DNA of 64,000 nucleotides, taken from the NCBI GenBank assembly GCA_934271275.1, contig CAKQRD010000010.1:1-64000 (forward strand), read 5' to 3'. The translations under genes were made by a program, and so were the position numbers. Of this stretch, positions 21,579 through 30,691 are shown one piece after another; positions within the stretch are counted from its first letter, which is position 1; every line of letters begins with the position of its first letter. Below the pieces are notes generated by a model. It searched no databases. It was not told the DNA's origin and saw nothing but the letters and a program-made list of their open reading frames with translations. The stretch comes from an uncultured Clostridia bacterium (GTDB taxonomy: Bacteria > Bacillota > Clostridia > Christensenellales > Borkfalkiaceae).

Positions 21579-24500
21579 ATGACACGAAAACTATCCGAAG
21601 TAGAATGCGGCAAGATCACGAGAAAGACTTTCAGCAAGATTAAAGAAGCGATAGAGCTTCCGTATCTCGTTAAAATTCAGAAAGATTCTTACGACGCTTT
21701 CATTCGCGAGGGGATAAGCGAGGTGCTTGAAGATTTTTCGCCGATCACCGACTATTCCGATCACTTTGAACTCTATTTTCTCGACCACAGTCTGGAAGGA
21801 AAACCCAAGTACGACGAAAAAGAGTGCAGAGACAGGGACGCAACCTTCGCGCGTCCTCTTCGCGTTAAGGTAAGACTCGTGAACAAGGTCACGGACGAGA
21901 TTATCGACCAGGAAGTCTTTATGGGCGATTTCCCGCTTATGACCGATAACGGATCGTTTATCATCAACGGCGCGGAGCGCGTTATCGTTTCGCAGCTCGT
22001 CAGATCCCCCGGCGTTTATAACGGAATGCAGGTGGACAAGGCGGGTAAAAAGATTTACGATACCACCGTTATTCCCTCCCGCGGCGCGTGGCTCGAATTC
22101 GAGCAGGATTCGCAGGGCGTTCTCTGGGTTCACGTCGACAGAACCAGAAAGATTACCGCGACCGTGCTTTTGAGGGCTTTGGGCTTCGGAAGCGACGACG
22201 CTTTAAGCAAGTTGTTCGAAGGCGACGAAATGATCGCGAATACCGCCGCAAAGGACACCGCAAAGTCCGAAACGGAAGGTCTTATCGAATTATACCGCCG
22301 TTTGCGCCCCGGTGAAATTCCCACCGACGACGCGGTGAAGCAGCACCTTAAAAACCTCTTCTTCGACGCGAGAAGATACGATCTCGCAAAGGTCGGCAGA
22401 TATAAACTCAACAAACGTCTCCGCCTCGGCGTAAGACTCGTCGGCGTAAAAACCTACGAGGATATAGTCACCGCGGACGGCGAGGTTCTCGCTACCGCAG
22501 GCACGATTATCGACAAGCAGCTTGCGGAAACCATTCAGAACGCAGGCGTGAACGTCGTATACGCGGACGTGGACGGAGTAAGACATAAAATAATAGGCAA
22601 CAACGTGGTAAGCTTTAAGGAAGCCACGGGCGTAGATCCGAGATTGTTCGGGCTTCTGGACTACGTTTATTATCCCGCGCTCGAATTTTCGAGAAAGGTA
22701 AAAGAGGCTGCGGAAAAGGACGGCATAGAAGCGACCGCGGAAAATCTCCGCAAGGAAATCAACGAGTTCTTCTATATCGAAGACAAAATAGTTCCCGCGG
22801 GCGAGGAAAAGCCCGAGGACAAGAAGAACGACGAAAAGGCGAAGGAAACCCGTCTTAAATTCGTTAAGGCGTGCGTAGAGTTCTATAAGCTCCTCGCGGC
22901 GGACCTTAAAGAGCCGCTCACCGTAGAGGGCAAGAAAGACGTTCGTCCGCTTCTCGATAAGCTCAACCATAAACACATAACCGTAGACGATATCGTCGCT
23001 TCGGTATCGGTCAACCTCGATCTCAACTTCGGTCTCAACACGGTTGACAACATAGACCACCTCGGCAACCGTCGCGTGCGTTCTGTCGGCGAGCTTTTGC
23101 AGAACCAGTTCCGTATCGGTATCGCAAGACTTGAAAGAGTCATTAAAGAAAGAATGGCTACCCAAGATCCGAAAGAGGTTTCTCCGCAAGGTCTTATCAA
23201 CGTTCGCCCCGTCAGCTCGGCGATTAAAGAATTCTTCGGTTCTTCGCAACTGTCGCAGTTTATGGATCAGACCAACCCGATCGCGGAGCTTACGCATAAG
23301 AGAAAGCTTTCCGCGTTAGGTCCCGGCGGACTTAACCGCGACCGCGCTACCTTCGAAGTCAGGGACGTTCACCACTCTCACTACGGCAGAATGTGTCCGA
23401 TAGAGACTCCTGAAGGTCAGAACATAGGTCTTATCTCTTCGCTTGCCGCTTACGCGCAGGTGAACGAGTTCGGCTTTATAGAAGCTCCTTACAGAAAGGT
23501 CGAACACAGGCTCGGCGCGGACGGCAAAATCGAAACGATAGTAACCGAACACGTCGATTACCTCACCGCGGACGAAGAGGATAACTACATCGTCGCGCAG
23601 GCGAACGAACCGCTTATCGACAACAAATATTTTGAGAACGAGCGCGTTTCATGCAGGCATAAAGACGAAATAACGGAAGACGTCCGCGAAAAGATGGACT
23701 ATATGGACGTTTCTCCGAAACAGCTTATTTCCGTCGCGACCGCGCTTATTCCGTTCCTCGAAAACGACGATACCAACCGTGCGCTGATGGGGTCTAACAT
23801 GCAACGTCAGGCGGTTCCGCTCCTTTGTCCCGAAAACGCTATCGTGGCGACGGGTATCGAGCGCAGAATAGCGTACGATTCGGGCGTTATGGTAAACGCC
23901 GCGGAGGCGGGCGTCGTCAAGAGCGTTGCGAGCGACAGAATAGTTGTAGAAGAAGAAAACGGCAACGAAAGAGAATATAAACTCAAGAAATTCGAAAGAA
24001 GCAACCAGGGTACGTGCCTTAATCAGCGTCCTATCGTGGATAAGGGCGAGAAAATAAAGAAAGGTCAGACGATTGCGGACGGACCTTCCACCAAAAACGG
24101 CGAACTTGCCCTCGGCAGAAACATACTCGTAGGATTTATGAGCTGGGAAGGCTATAACTACGAGGACGCTATCCTTCTTTCCGAAAAGCTCGTGAGAGAA
24201 GACGTGTTCACCACTATCCATATAGAAGAACACGAAATAGAGGCGAGAGATACCCGTCTCGGCGAAGAGGAAATCACGAGAGATATTCCTAACGTCGGCG
24301 ACGACGCGCTTAAAGACCTTGACGAAGACGGAATCATAAGAATCGGCGCGGAAGTAAACAGCGGAGATATATTAGTCGGAAAAGTTACCCCGAAGGGCGA
24401 AGCGGAGCTTACCCCCGAAGAAAGACTGTTACGCGCGATATTCGGCGAAAAGGCGAGAGAGGTGAGAGATACTTCTCTTAAAGTTCCGCACGGCGAAGGC

Positions 24501-25595
24501 GGTATCGTAGTAGACGTTAAAATCTTTACGAGAGCGAATAAAGACGAGCTTTCTCCCGGCGTAAACAAACTCGTAAGAGTTTATATAGCGCAAAAGCGTA
24601 AAATTTCTATCGGCGACAAGATGGCGGGCCGTCACGGTAACAAGGGCGTTATCTCCCGTATTCTTCCCGAATCGGATATGCCTTTTATGGCGGACGGCAC
24701 GCCCCTCCAAATCGTGCTTAACCCGCTCGGCGTTCCTTCCCGTATGAACATCGGACAGGTTCTCGAAGTACATCTGGGACTCGTTTGCAAGCAGCTCGGC
24801 TGGAAGATTGCAACCCCCGTGTTCGACGGCGCGACCGAAGGCGATATAAAGGAGCTTTTACGCGAAAACAATATAGTCAACCCCGACGGCGAGGTAGACG
24901 GTAAGATTCAGCTTTACGACGGAAGAACGGGCGAACCCTTCGAGAACAGGGTTACGGTCGGTCAGATGTATATGATAAAGCTTATCCACCTCGTAGACGA
25001 CAAGATTCACGCGCGTTCGACGGGACCGTACAGCCTCGTGACGCAGCAGCCTTTGGGCGGCAAGGCGCAGTTCGGCGGACAGCGTTTCGGCGAAATGGAA
25101 ATCTGGGCTTTGGAGGCTTACGGCGCGGCGCATATCCTGCAAGAAATCTTAACGGTAAAATCGGACGATATCGTCGGCAGGGTAAAGACTTACGAATCAA
25201 TAGTAAAAGGCACGAACATCAGCGAACCGGGAATTCCCGAAGCGTTCAAAGTATTGCTTAAAGAATTGCAGTCGCTTGCTCTCGATATGAAAGTTCTTAC
25301 CGAGAACAAAGAAGAGCTTGCGATCAAGGATCTTATCGAAAGCGATATAGACGACTTCGTTCCCGCAAGAGAAAGACCGCATCACGAAGAGGTATCTCTC
25401 ATCGATACGGAAGAGGACGGCGAAGACGCGCCTTCTTACGAGGATACCGAAGACGTCGATCTCGACGAAGATTTCGGCTTCAACGCGAAGGATATGTTCG
25501 ACGATGACGACGACGAAATAGACACCACCGTCCCCGACGGCAATATGTTCGACGATGACGACTGGGACGACGATTTGGACGACGACAAAGAATAA
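21579..25595 (+). CDS. rpoB: RNA polymerase beta subunit
   Basis: 1338 residues. Recognised by GPGGLNRDRATFEVRDVHHS and YGRMCPIETPEGQNIGLI (active-site and rifampicin-pocket region), DKMAGRHGNKGVIS and AQFGGQRFGEMEIWALEAYG. The start at 21579 (MTRKLSEVECGKIT) follows AAGGAGAG; the frame extends upstream to 21489 without homology. The C-terminus carries an unusual 60-residue acidic tail with two MFDDDD blocks ending DDDLDDDKE, beyond the normal end. rpoC begins 16 bp later. Confidence 0.97.
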   Translation: MTRKLSEVECGKITRKTFSKIKEAIELPYLVKIQKDSYDAFIREGISEVLEDFSPITDYSDHFELYFLDHSLEGKPKYDEKECRDRDATFARPLRVKVRLVNKVTDEIIDQEVFMGDFPLMTDNGSFIINGAERVIVSQLVRSPGVYNGMQVDKAGKKIYDTTVIPSRGAWLEFEQDSQGVLWVHVDRTRKITATVLLRALGFGSDDALSKLFEGDEMIANTAAKDTAKSETEGLIELYRRLRPGEIPTDDAVKQHLKNLFFDARRYDLAKVGRYKLNKRLRLGVRLVGVKTYEDIVTADGEVLATAGTIIDKQLAETIQNAGVNVVYADVDGVRHKIIGNNVVSFKEATGVDPRLFGLLDYVYYPALEFSRKVKEAAEKDGIEATAENLRKEINEFFYIEDKIVPAGEEKPEDKKNDEKAKETRLKFVKACVEFYKLLAADLKEPLTVEGKKDVRPLLDKLNHKHITVDDIVASVSVNLDLNFGLNTVDNIDHLGNRRVRSVGELLQNQFRIGIARLERVIKERMATQDPKEVSPQGLINVRPVSSAIKEFFGSSQLSQFMDQTNPIAELTHKRKLSALGPGGLNRDRATFEVRDVHHSHYGRMCPIETPEGQNIGLISSLAAYAQVNEFGFIEAPYRKVEHRLGADGKIETIVTEHVDYLTADEEDNYIVAQANEPLIDNKYFENERVSCRHKDEITEDVREKMDYMDVSPKQLISVATALIPFLENDDTNRALMGSNMQRQAVPLLCPENAIVATGIERRIAYDSGVMVNAAEAGVVKSVASDRIVVEEENGNEREYKLKKFERSNQGTCLNQRPIVDKGEKIKKGQTIADGPSTKNGELALGRNILVGFMSWEGYNYEDAILLSEKLVREDVFTTIHIEEHEIEARDTRLGEEEITRDIPNVGDDALKDLDEDGIIRIGAEVNSGDILVGKVTPKGEAELTPEERLLRAIFGEKAREVRDTSLKVPHGEGGIVVDVKIFTRANKDELSPGVNKLVRVYIAQKRKISIGDKMAGRHGNKGVISRILPESDMPFMADGTPLQIVLNPLGVPSRMNIGQVLEVHLGLVCKQLGWKIATPVFDGATEGDIKELLRENNIVNPDGEVDGKIQLYDGRTGEPFENRVTVGQMYMIKLIHLVDDKIHARSTGPYSLVTQQPLGGKAQFGGQRFGEMEIWALEAYGAAHILQEILTVKSDDIVGRVKTYESIVKGTNISEPGIPEAFKVLLKELQSLALDMKVLTENKEELAIKDLIESDIDDFVPARERPHHEEVSLIDTEEDGEDAPSYEDTEDVDLDEDFGFNAKDMFDDDDDEIDTTVPDGNMFDDDDWDDDLDDDKE

Positions 25596-25611
25596 GGAGC
25601 GGTAAGAAAAT

Positions 25612-28600
25612 ATGTTTGAACTTAACAATTTCGATTCTATACAGATAGGCGTTGCCTCTCCCGAAAAGATCAGAGAATGGTCGTACGGCGAAGTAACCAA
25701 GCCCGAAACCATAAACTACAGAACTCAAAAACCCGAAATGGGCGGACTTTTCTGCGAAAGGATTTTCGGACCGACCAAGGACTGGGAATGTCATTGCGGA
25801 AAATATAAACGTATTCGTTATAAAGGCGTCGTCTGCGACAAGTGCGGCGTAGAAGTTACGAAGAGCAAGGTCCGCCGCGACAGAATGGGACACATAGAGC
25901 TTGCCGCTCCCGTTTCTCATATCTGGTACTTTAAGGGCGTTCCTTCGAGAATCGGACTTATGCTCGATATGAGTCCGAAAGCTCTCGAACAGGTGTTGTA
26001 CTTTGCAAGCCACGTCGTTTTAGACCCCGGCAAAACCCCGCTTATGTATAAGCAGGTTATTAACGACAGAGAAAAGCAGGAATACGAACAGCAGTACGGC
26101 GTCGGCTCGTTCAAAACGGGTATGGGCGCGGAAGCGGTCAAAGAGCTTTTGATGGCGATAGACCTCGATAAAGAAAGCGCGGAAACCAAAAAGATAATAG
26201 AAGAAAACGTTTCCGGTCAGCGTCGTATCCGTGCGGTAAAACGTATAGAAATAATAGAAGCGTTCAGAAAGAGCGGCAATCGCCCCGAATGGATGATTTT
26301 AGACGTTCTGCCCGTAATTCCGCCCGAACTCCGCCCGATGGTACAGCTGGACGGCGGCAGATTCGCGACGTCCGACCTTAACGACCTTTACCGCAGAGTT
26401 ATAAACAGAAACAATCGTCTTAAAAAACTTATGGAACTCGGCGCGCCCGAAATAATCATAAGAAACGAAAAGAGAATGCTTCAGGAAGCGGTAGACGCGC
26501 TTATAGACAACGGCAGACGCGGCAAGGCGATAAGCGGCGCGGGAAACAGAGAGCTTAAATCGCTTTCGGGAATGCTTCGCGGTAAGCAAGGTCGCTTCCG
26601 TCAGAACCTTCTCGGTAAGCGTGTAGACTATTCCGGTCGTTCGGTTATAGTCGTAGGTCCGGAACTTAAACTTTATCAATGCGGATTGCCCAAAGAAATG
26701 GCAATCGAGCTGTTCAAGCCGTTCGTTATGAAAAAGCTTGTGGAAACGGGCGTTTGCCACAATATAAAGAACGCGAAGCGTACCGTAGAGCGTGCAAAAA
26801 CGGTAGTCTGGGACGTTTTAGAGGACGTCATAAAAGATCACCCCGTAATGCTCAACCGTGCGCCTACTCTTCACAGACTTTCCATTCAGGCTTTCGAGCC
26901 GGTGCTTATAGAAGGCAGAGCGATAAAACTCCACCCGCTCGTTTGCGGCGCGTTCAACGCGGACTTCGACGGCGACCAGATGGCTGTTCACGTTCCTCTT
27001 TCGATAGAAGCGCAGGCGGAAGCGAGATTTTTGATGCTCGCGTCCAACAACATATTAAAGCTTTCGGACGGCAAGCCGGTTATGAGTCCTACGCAGGATA
27101 TGGTTATGGGTTCTTATTACCTTACCCTTATCCGTCACCACATCGGCGAAAAGTATAACGAAAAGGGCAGAAAAGACGAGAACGGCGTTCTTTACGGCGT
27201 TCCCGAATACACAGTTTCGTATTCTTCTCCGGAAGAGGCGATAATGGCTTATCAGACAAAGAAGATAGGACTTCAGGACGAAATAATCGTTCGCCGCACG
27301 GTAGAAGCAAACGGCAAAAAGATTACGGGAAGAACTCGTACTTCGGTCGGTAAGATCATCTTTAACGAAGCTATTCCGCAAAGCCTCGGGTTCGTTCCGA
27401 GAGAAACGGACGAGGATTATCTCAAATACGAGATAGACAAGCTCGTCGGCAAGAAGGACTTGCAGAAAATCGTCGGCGCGTGCTTCAAACGTTACGGCGC
27501 GAGTTGCGCGGCGGACGTTCTCGATAAGATCAAAGCCCTCGGATATAAATATTCCACGATAGGCGCAATCACCACTTCGGTGTTCGATATGCATATGCCG
27601 AAAGACAAACCCGCTATCCTCAAAGAGGCGGAGGAACACGTTCTTAAAGTCGAAAACCTTTACAAGAAAGGCTTCATAACCGACGACGAGAGATATAAAA
27701 AGGTCGTTTCCATCTGGAAACAGGCGACCGACGACGTTACCGATAAGCTGAAAGAAACCCTCGACGAGTTCAACCCCATTCTTATGATGGCGAACTCCGG
27801 CGCGCGTGGTTCTATCGACCAGATAAAACAGCTTGCGGGTATGCGCGGACTTATGACCGATCCTAACGGTAAAACGATAGAAATTCCGGTTAAGTCCTGC
27901 TTCCGCGAAGGTCTTTCGGTTCTCGAATACTTTATCTCTTCTCACGGCGGACGTAAAGGTCTTGCCGATACCGCGCTTAAAACGGCGGACTCCGGTTATC
28001 TTACCCGCCGTCTCGTAGACGTCGCGCAGGAAGTCATCGTAAAAGAAGAAGACTGCTTCGCCGAACTCGGAGAAGCTCCCAAGGGCGTCAAGGTCACCGC
28101 GATCAAGGGCAGCAAGGGCGAAATCATCGAAGATCTCCACGACCGTATCGCGGGCAGATTCGTCGTTTCTGACGTAAAGAATCCCAAGACGGGCGAGGTT
28201 ATGGTTAAAGCCGGCGATATGATTTCCGAAGATATGGCGGACGTTATCTGCAAAGCGGGCGTAGAAGAAGTCGAAATCAGAAGCGTATTCACCTGCAAAT
28301 CCAAGACGGGCGTCTGCGCTAAATGCTACGGCAAGAACATGAGTAACAACCACCCCGTTCAGGTGGGCGAAGCGGTCGGGATCATCGCCGCGCAGTCCAT
28401 AGGCGAACCGGGTACTCAGCTTACGATGCGTACCTTCCATACCGGCGGTATAGCGAGTACGGGCGATATAACCCAAGGTCTTCCGAGGGTTGAAGAGCTT
28501 TTCGAGGCAAGAAGACCGAAGCGCGCGGCTATCGTATGCGAATATACGGGCGTCGTAGACATAGAAGAAAAAGACAAGATAATTCACGTTCTCGTCACCA

Positions 28601-29223
28601 CCGACGAAGGCGAAGTCAAGGACTACACCATTCCGTTCGGCACGGGCGTAATCGTCAAGACGGGCGACAAGGTAGAACCGGGTACGGTACTCACCAACGG
28701 CGCGGTTTACCCGCAGGATATTCTCAAAACCAAGGGTATCAAGGGCGTTCAGGACTATATCCTTAAAGAAATTCAGAGTGTTTACCGGTCGCAGGGCGTT
28801 GACATCAACGATAAACACGTCGAGATAATCGTTCGTCAGATGATGAAGAAAGTTCAGGTAGAAAACCCCGGCGACGCGGATATTCTCCCCGGCGAAAAGG
28901 TGGACCTCTACAAGTTCGAGGAAGAGACGATGAAGGCTCTGGAAGCGGGGCTTCGTCCTCCCGTCGGCAAGAGAATACTTCTCGGTATCACCAAAGCCGC
29001 GCTCGCGAAAGAGAGCTTCCTCTCTGCCGCGTCCTTCCAGGAAACCGCAAGGGTTCTTACCGAAGCCGCTATCAAGAATAAGGTCGATCCGCTTATCGGT
29101 CTCAAAGAGAACGTCATTATCGGTAAGCTCATTCCCGCGGGAACGGGCATCAAGAACTATAAAAATCTCTCTCCGCAGACGGTTATTTCGAGAACCGCTC
29201 CCACGGACGGAGAAGGCGCGTAG
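25612..29223 (+). CDS. rpoC: RNA polymerase beta' subunit
   Basis: 1203 residues. The N-terminal zinc ribbon CHCGKYKRIRYKGVVCDKCG is followed by the catalytic loop NADFDGDQMAVHVP (three Mg-binding Asp), the bridge helix region and the trigger loop GEPGTQLTMRTFHTGG. A second cysteine set is at CKSKTGVCAKCYG. It is co-transcribed with rpoB. The length is typical for Clostridia, with no large lineage insert. Confidence 0.98.
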   Translation: MFELNNFDSIQIGVASPEKIREWSYGEVTKPETINYRTQKPEMGGLFCERIFGPTKDWECHCGKYKRIRYKGVVCDKCGVEVTKSKVRRDRMGHIELAAPVSHIWYFKGVPSRIGLMLDMSPKALEQVLYFASHVVLDPGKTPLMYKQVINDREKQEYEQQYGVGSFKTGMGAEAVKELLMAIDLDKESAETKKIIEENVSGQRRIRAVKRIEIIEAFRKSGNRPEWMILDVLPVIPPELRPMVQLDGGRFATSDLNDLYRRVINRNNRLKKLMELGAPEIIIRNEKRMLQEAVDALIDNGRRGKAISGAGNRELKSLSGMLRGKQGRFRQNLLGKRVDYSGRSVIVVGPELKLYQCGLPKEMAIELFKPFVMKKLVETGVCHNIKNAKRTVERAKTVVWDVLEDVIKDHPVMLNRAPTLHRLSIQAFEPVLIEGRAIKLHPLVCGAFNADFDGDQMAVHVPLSIEAQAEARFLMLASNNILKLSDGKPVMSPTQDMVMGSYYLTLIRHHIGEKYNEKGRKDENGVLYGVPEYTVSYSSPEEAIMAYQTKKIGLQDEIIVRRTVEANGKKITGRTRTSVGKIIFNEAIPQSLGFVPRETDEDYLKYEIDKLVGKKDLQKIVGACFKRYGASCAADVLDKIKALGYKYSTIGAITTSVFDMHMPKDKPAILKEAEEHVLKVENLYKKGFITDDERYKKVVSIWKQATDDVTDKLKETLDEFNPILMMANSGARGSIDQIKQLAGMRGLMTDPNGKTIEIPVKSCFREGLSVLEYFISSHGGRKGLADTALKTADSGYLTRRLVDVAQEVIVKEEDCFAELGEAPKGVKVTAIKGSKGEIIEDLHDRIAGRFVVSDVKNPKTGEVMVKAGDMISEDMADVICKAGVEEVEIRSVFTCKSKTGVCAKCYGKNMSNNHPVQVGEAVGIIAAQSIGEPGTQLTMRTFHTGGIASTGDITQGLPRVEELFEARRPKRAAIVCEYTGVVDIEEKDKIIHVLVTTDEGEVKDYTIPFGTGVIVKTGDKVEPGTVLTNGAVYPQDILKTKGIKGVQDYILKEIQSVYRSQGVDINDKHVEIIVRQMMKKVQVENPGDADILPGEKVDLYKFEEETMKALEAGLRPPVGKRILLGITKAALAKESFLSAASFQETARVLTEAAIKNKVDPLIGLKENVIIGKLIPAGTGIKNYKNLSPQTVISRTAPTDGEGA

Positions 29224-29595
29224 CTTTAAGCCCCGCGATTTAACGGCGGGAAAAGCAAGAACGCATAGCGCAAGGTCGGCGGCTCAAAAACGCGCAACGC
29301 GGAGTTCGTAACCGAAAAAGCATAACGCGGATTTCGTGACCGAAAACGCGTGACGCAAGAACGCGTAAGCGTAGCCGAAAACTTAAAAAACAGTCAGAAA
29401 AAGCGGCATACGCGCGGGTTTTTTATCGCCCGCGCGTAAATCGCCGAAAAACCGCGGTAAATCGTTTGACTATCCGCGATAAAAATGTTAAAATTTTAAA
29501 ACGTCGGGCAAAAAGCCCGATTTTAACGCGTTTCAAAAACGGAGTTTTCCGAATCCGTTTTCCGAAATAACCGAAAAACTTTAAGGAGGTAAGAA
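29224..29595 (+). other. rpoC-rpsL intergenic region
   Basis: 372 bp without a gene. The first part holds an imperfect direct repeat of about 28 bp (AACGCGGAGTTCGTAACCG near 29296 and AACGCGGATTTCGTGACCG near 29324) and several GCGTAACGC-like words. A GC-rich hairpin with GCGCGGG (near 29413) and CCCGCGC (near 29430) has the T run in its loop and is a weak terminator candidate. The rpsL promoter follows. Confidence 0.5.
29466..29494 (+). promoter_or_regulatory. Promoter of rpsL-rpsG-fusA
   Basis: TTGACT at 29466-29471, a 17-bp spacer, and TAAAAT at 29489-29494, about 95 bp before rpsL. Confidence 0.8.
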
Positions 29596-29967
29596 ATGCC
29601 TACAATCCAACAGTTAATCAGACAGGGAAGAACGAAAATCACCTACAAGTCTAAATCTCCGGCGCTGGACAATTGTCCTCAGAAGCGCGGCGTATGCTTG
29701 TCCGTGACGACCACCACCCCCAAAAAGCCTAACTCCGCGCTTCGTAAAATCGCGCGTGTAAGACTTACCAACAAGGCGGAAGGTATCGTTTATATCCCCG
29801 GCGAAGGACACAATTTACAGGAGCACAGCTCCGTCCTTATCCGCGGCGGAAGAGTTAAAGACCTTCCGGGTGTCAGATACCACATCATTCGCGGCGCATT
29901 AGATACCGCCGGCGTTGCAAAGCGCAGACAGGCGAGATCGAGATACGGCGCAAAACGCCCCAAATAA
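29596..29967 (+). CDS. rpsL: Ribosomal protein uS12
   Basis: 123 residues of the decoding-centre protein. The diagnostic TTTPKKPNSALRKIARVRL carries the lysine at the streptomycin-sensitive position, and LPGVRYHIIRGALDTAGV is the second signature. No resistance-type change is seen at these sites. AAGGAGG is 6 nt before the ATG. Confidence 0.98.
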   Translation: MPTIQQLIRQGRTKITYKSKSPALDNCPQKRGVCLSVTTTTPKKPNSALRKIARVRLTNKAEGIVYIPGEGHNLQEHSSVLIRGGRVKDLPGVRYHIIRGALDTAGVAKRRQARSRYGAKRPK

Positions 29968-30205
29968 GCTGAACGTTATATAAACAATATAATAAGAGCT
30001 TGTTTCACAAACCAAAGCACCTACTTAAAATCGGAATTTCGGAAAATTAACCCGATCGGTAGGCAGTATGCTTTTTAGCAGAAGGTTCGCTACCGCGAAA
30101 AGCGGCAAGCGATAGCCGTACTAAGGGGTTTACCCTTAAAGAAGAGCGAAAATTCGCTCCCGCGCGACGAAATTCGCGCAAAAAAATTTAAAGGAGGATA
30201 CTAAT
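29968..30205 (+). other. rpsL-rpsG spacer with hairpins, candidate leader
   Basis: 238 nt, long for this gene pair. GGTAGGCAGTATGC...GGTTCGCTACC makes one hairpin (about 30058-30094), CCGCGAAAAGCGG another, and GAGCGAAAATTCGCTC (about 30144-30159) a third. The ribosome site AAAGGAGG closes it. A ribosomal-protein autoregulatory site (S7 is the str-operon regulator in E. coli) is possible but unproven. Confidence 0.35.
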
Positions 30206-30676
30206 ATGCCGAGAAGAGGCAATATTGCAAAGAGAGACGTTCTGCCCGATCCCGTTTATAACGACAAGGTAGTTACCAAGCTTATCAACCAAGTTATGTT
30301 AGACGGCAAGAAGGGCGTTGCGCAGGGCATCGTTTACGAAGCTTTCACGCTCGCCGCGGAAAAGGTCGGTCAGGATCCCAAGGAAATGTTCAATCAGGCA
30401 CTCAACAACATTATGCCTATGGTTGAAGTCAAGGCAAGGAGAGTCGGAGGCGCAAACTATCAGGTTCCTATCGAAATCCGCGCCGAAAGAAGACAGACGC
30501 TCGCTATCCGTTGGCTCGTTGCAGCCGCGAGAAAAAGAGGCGAAAGAAATATGTACGAAAGACTTTCCGCCGAACTCGTGGACGCGTTCAACAACACCGG
30601 TAACGCCGTCAAGAAGAAAGAAGACACGCACAGAATGGCGGAAGCAAACAAGGCGTTCGCTCATTACAGATTTTAA
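30206..30676 (+). CDS. rpsG: Ribosomal protein uS7
   Basis: 156 residues. MPRRGNIAKRDVLPDPVYND is the standard N-terminus; KARRVGGANYQVPIEI and MYERLSAELVDAFNNTGNAV contact 16S rRNA and the exit site. It is the primary binder of the 30S head. It follows rpsL and precedes fusA by 15 bp. Confidence 0.98.
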   Translation: MPRRGNIAKRDVLPDPVYNDKVVTKLINQVMLDGKKGVAQGIVYEAFTLAAEKVGQDPKEMFNQALNNIMPMVEVKARRVGGANYQVPIEIRAERRQTLAIRWLVAAARKRGERNMYERLSAELVDAFNNTGNAVKKKEDTHRMAEANKAFAHYRF

Positions 30677-30691
30677 TTTTGGAGAAAACTT

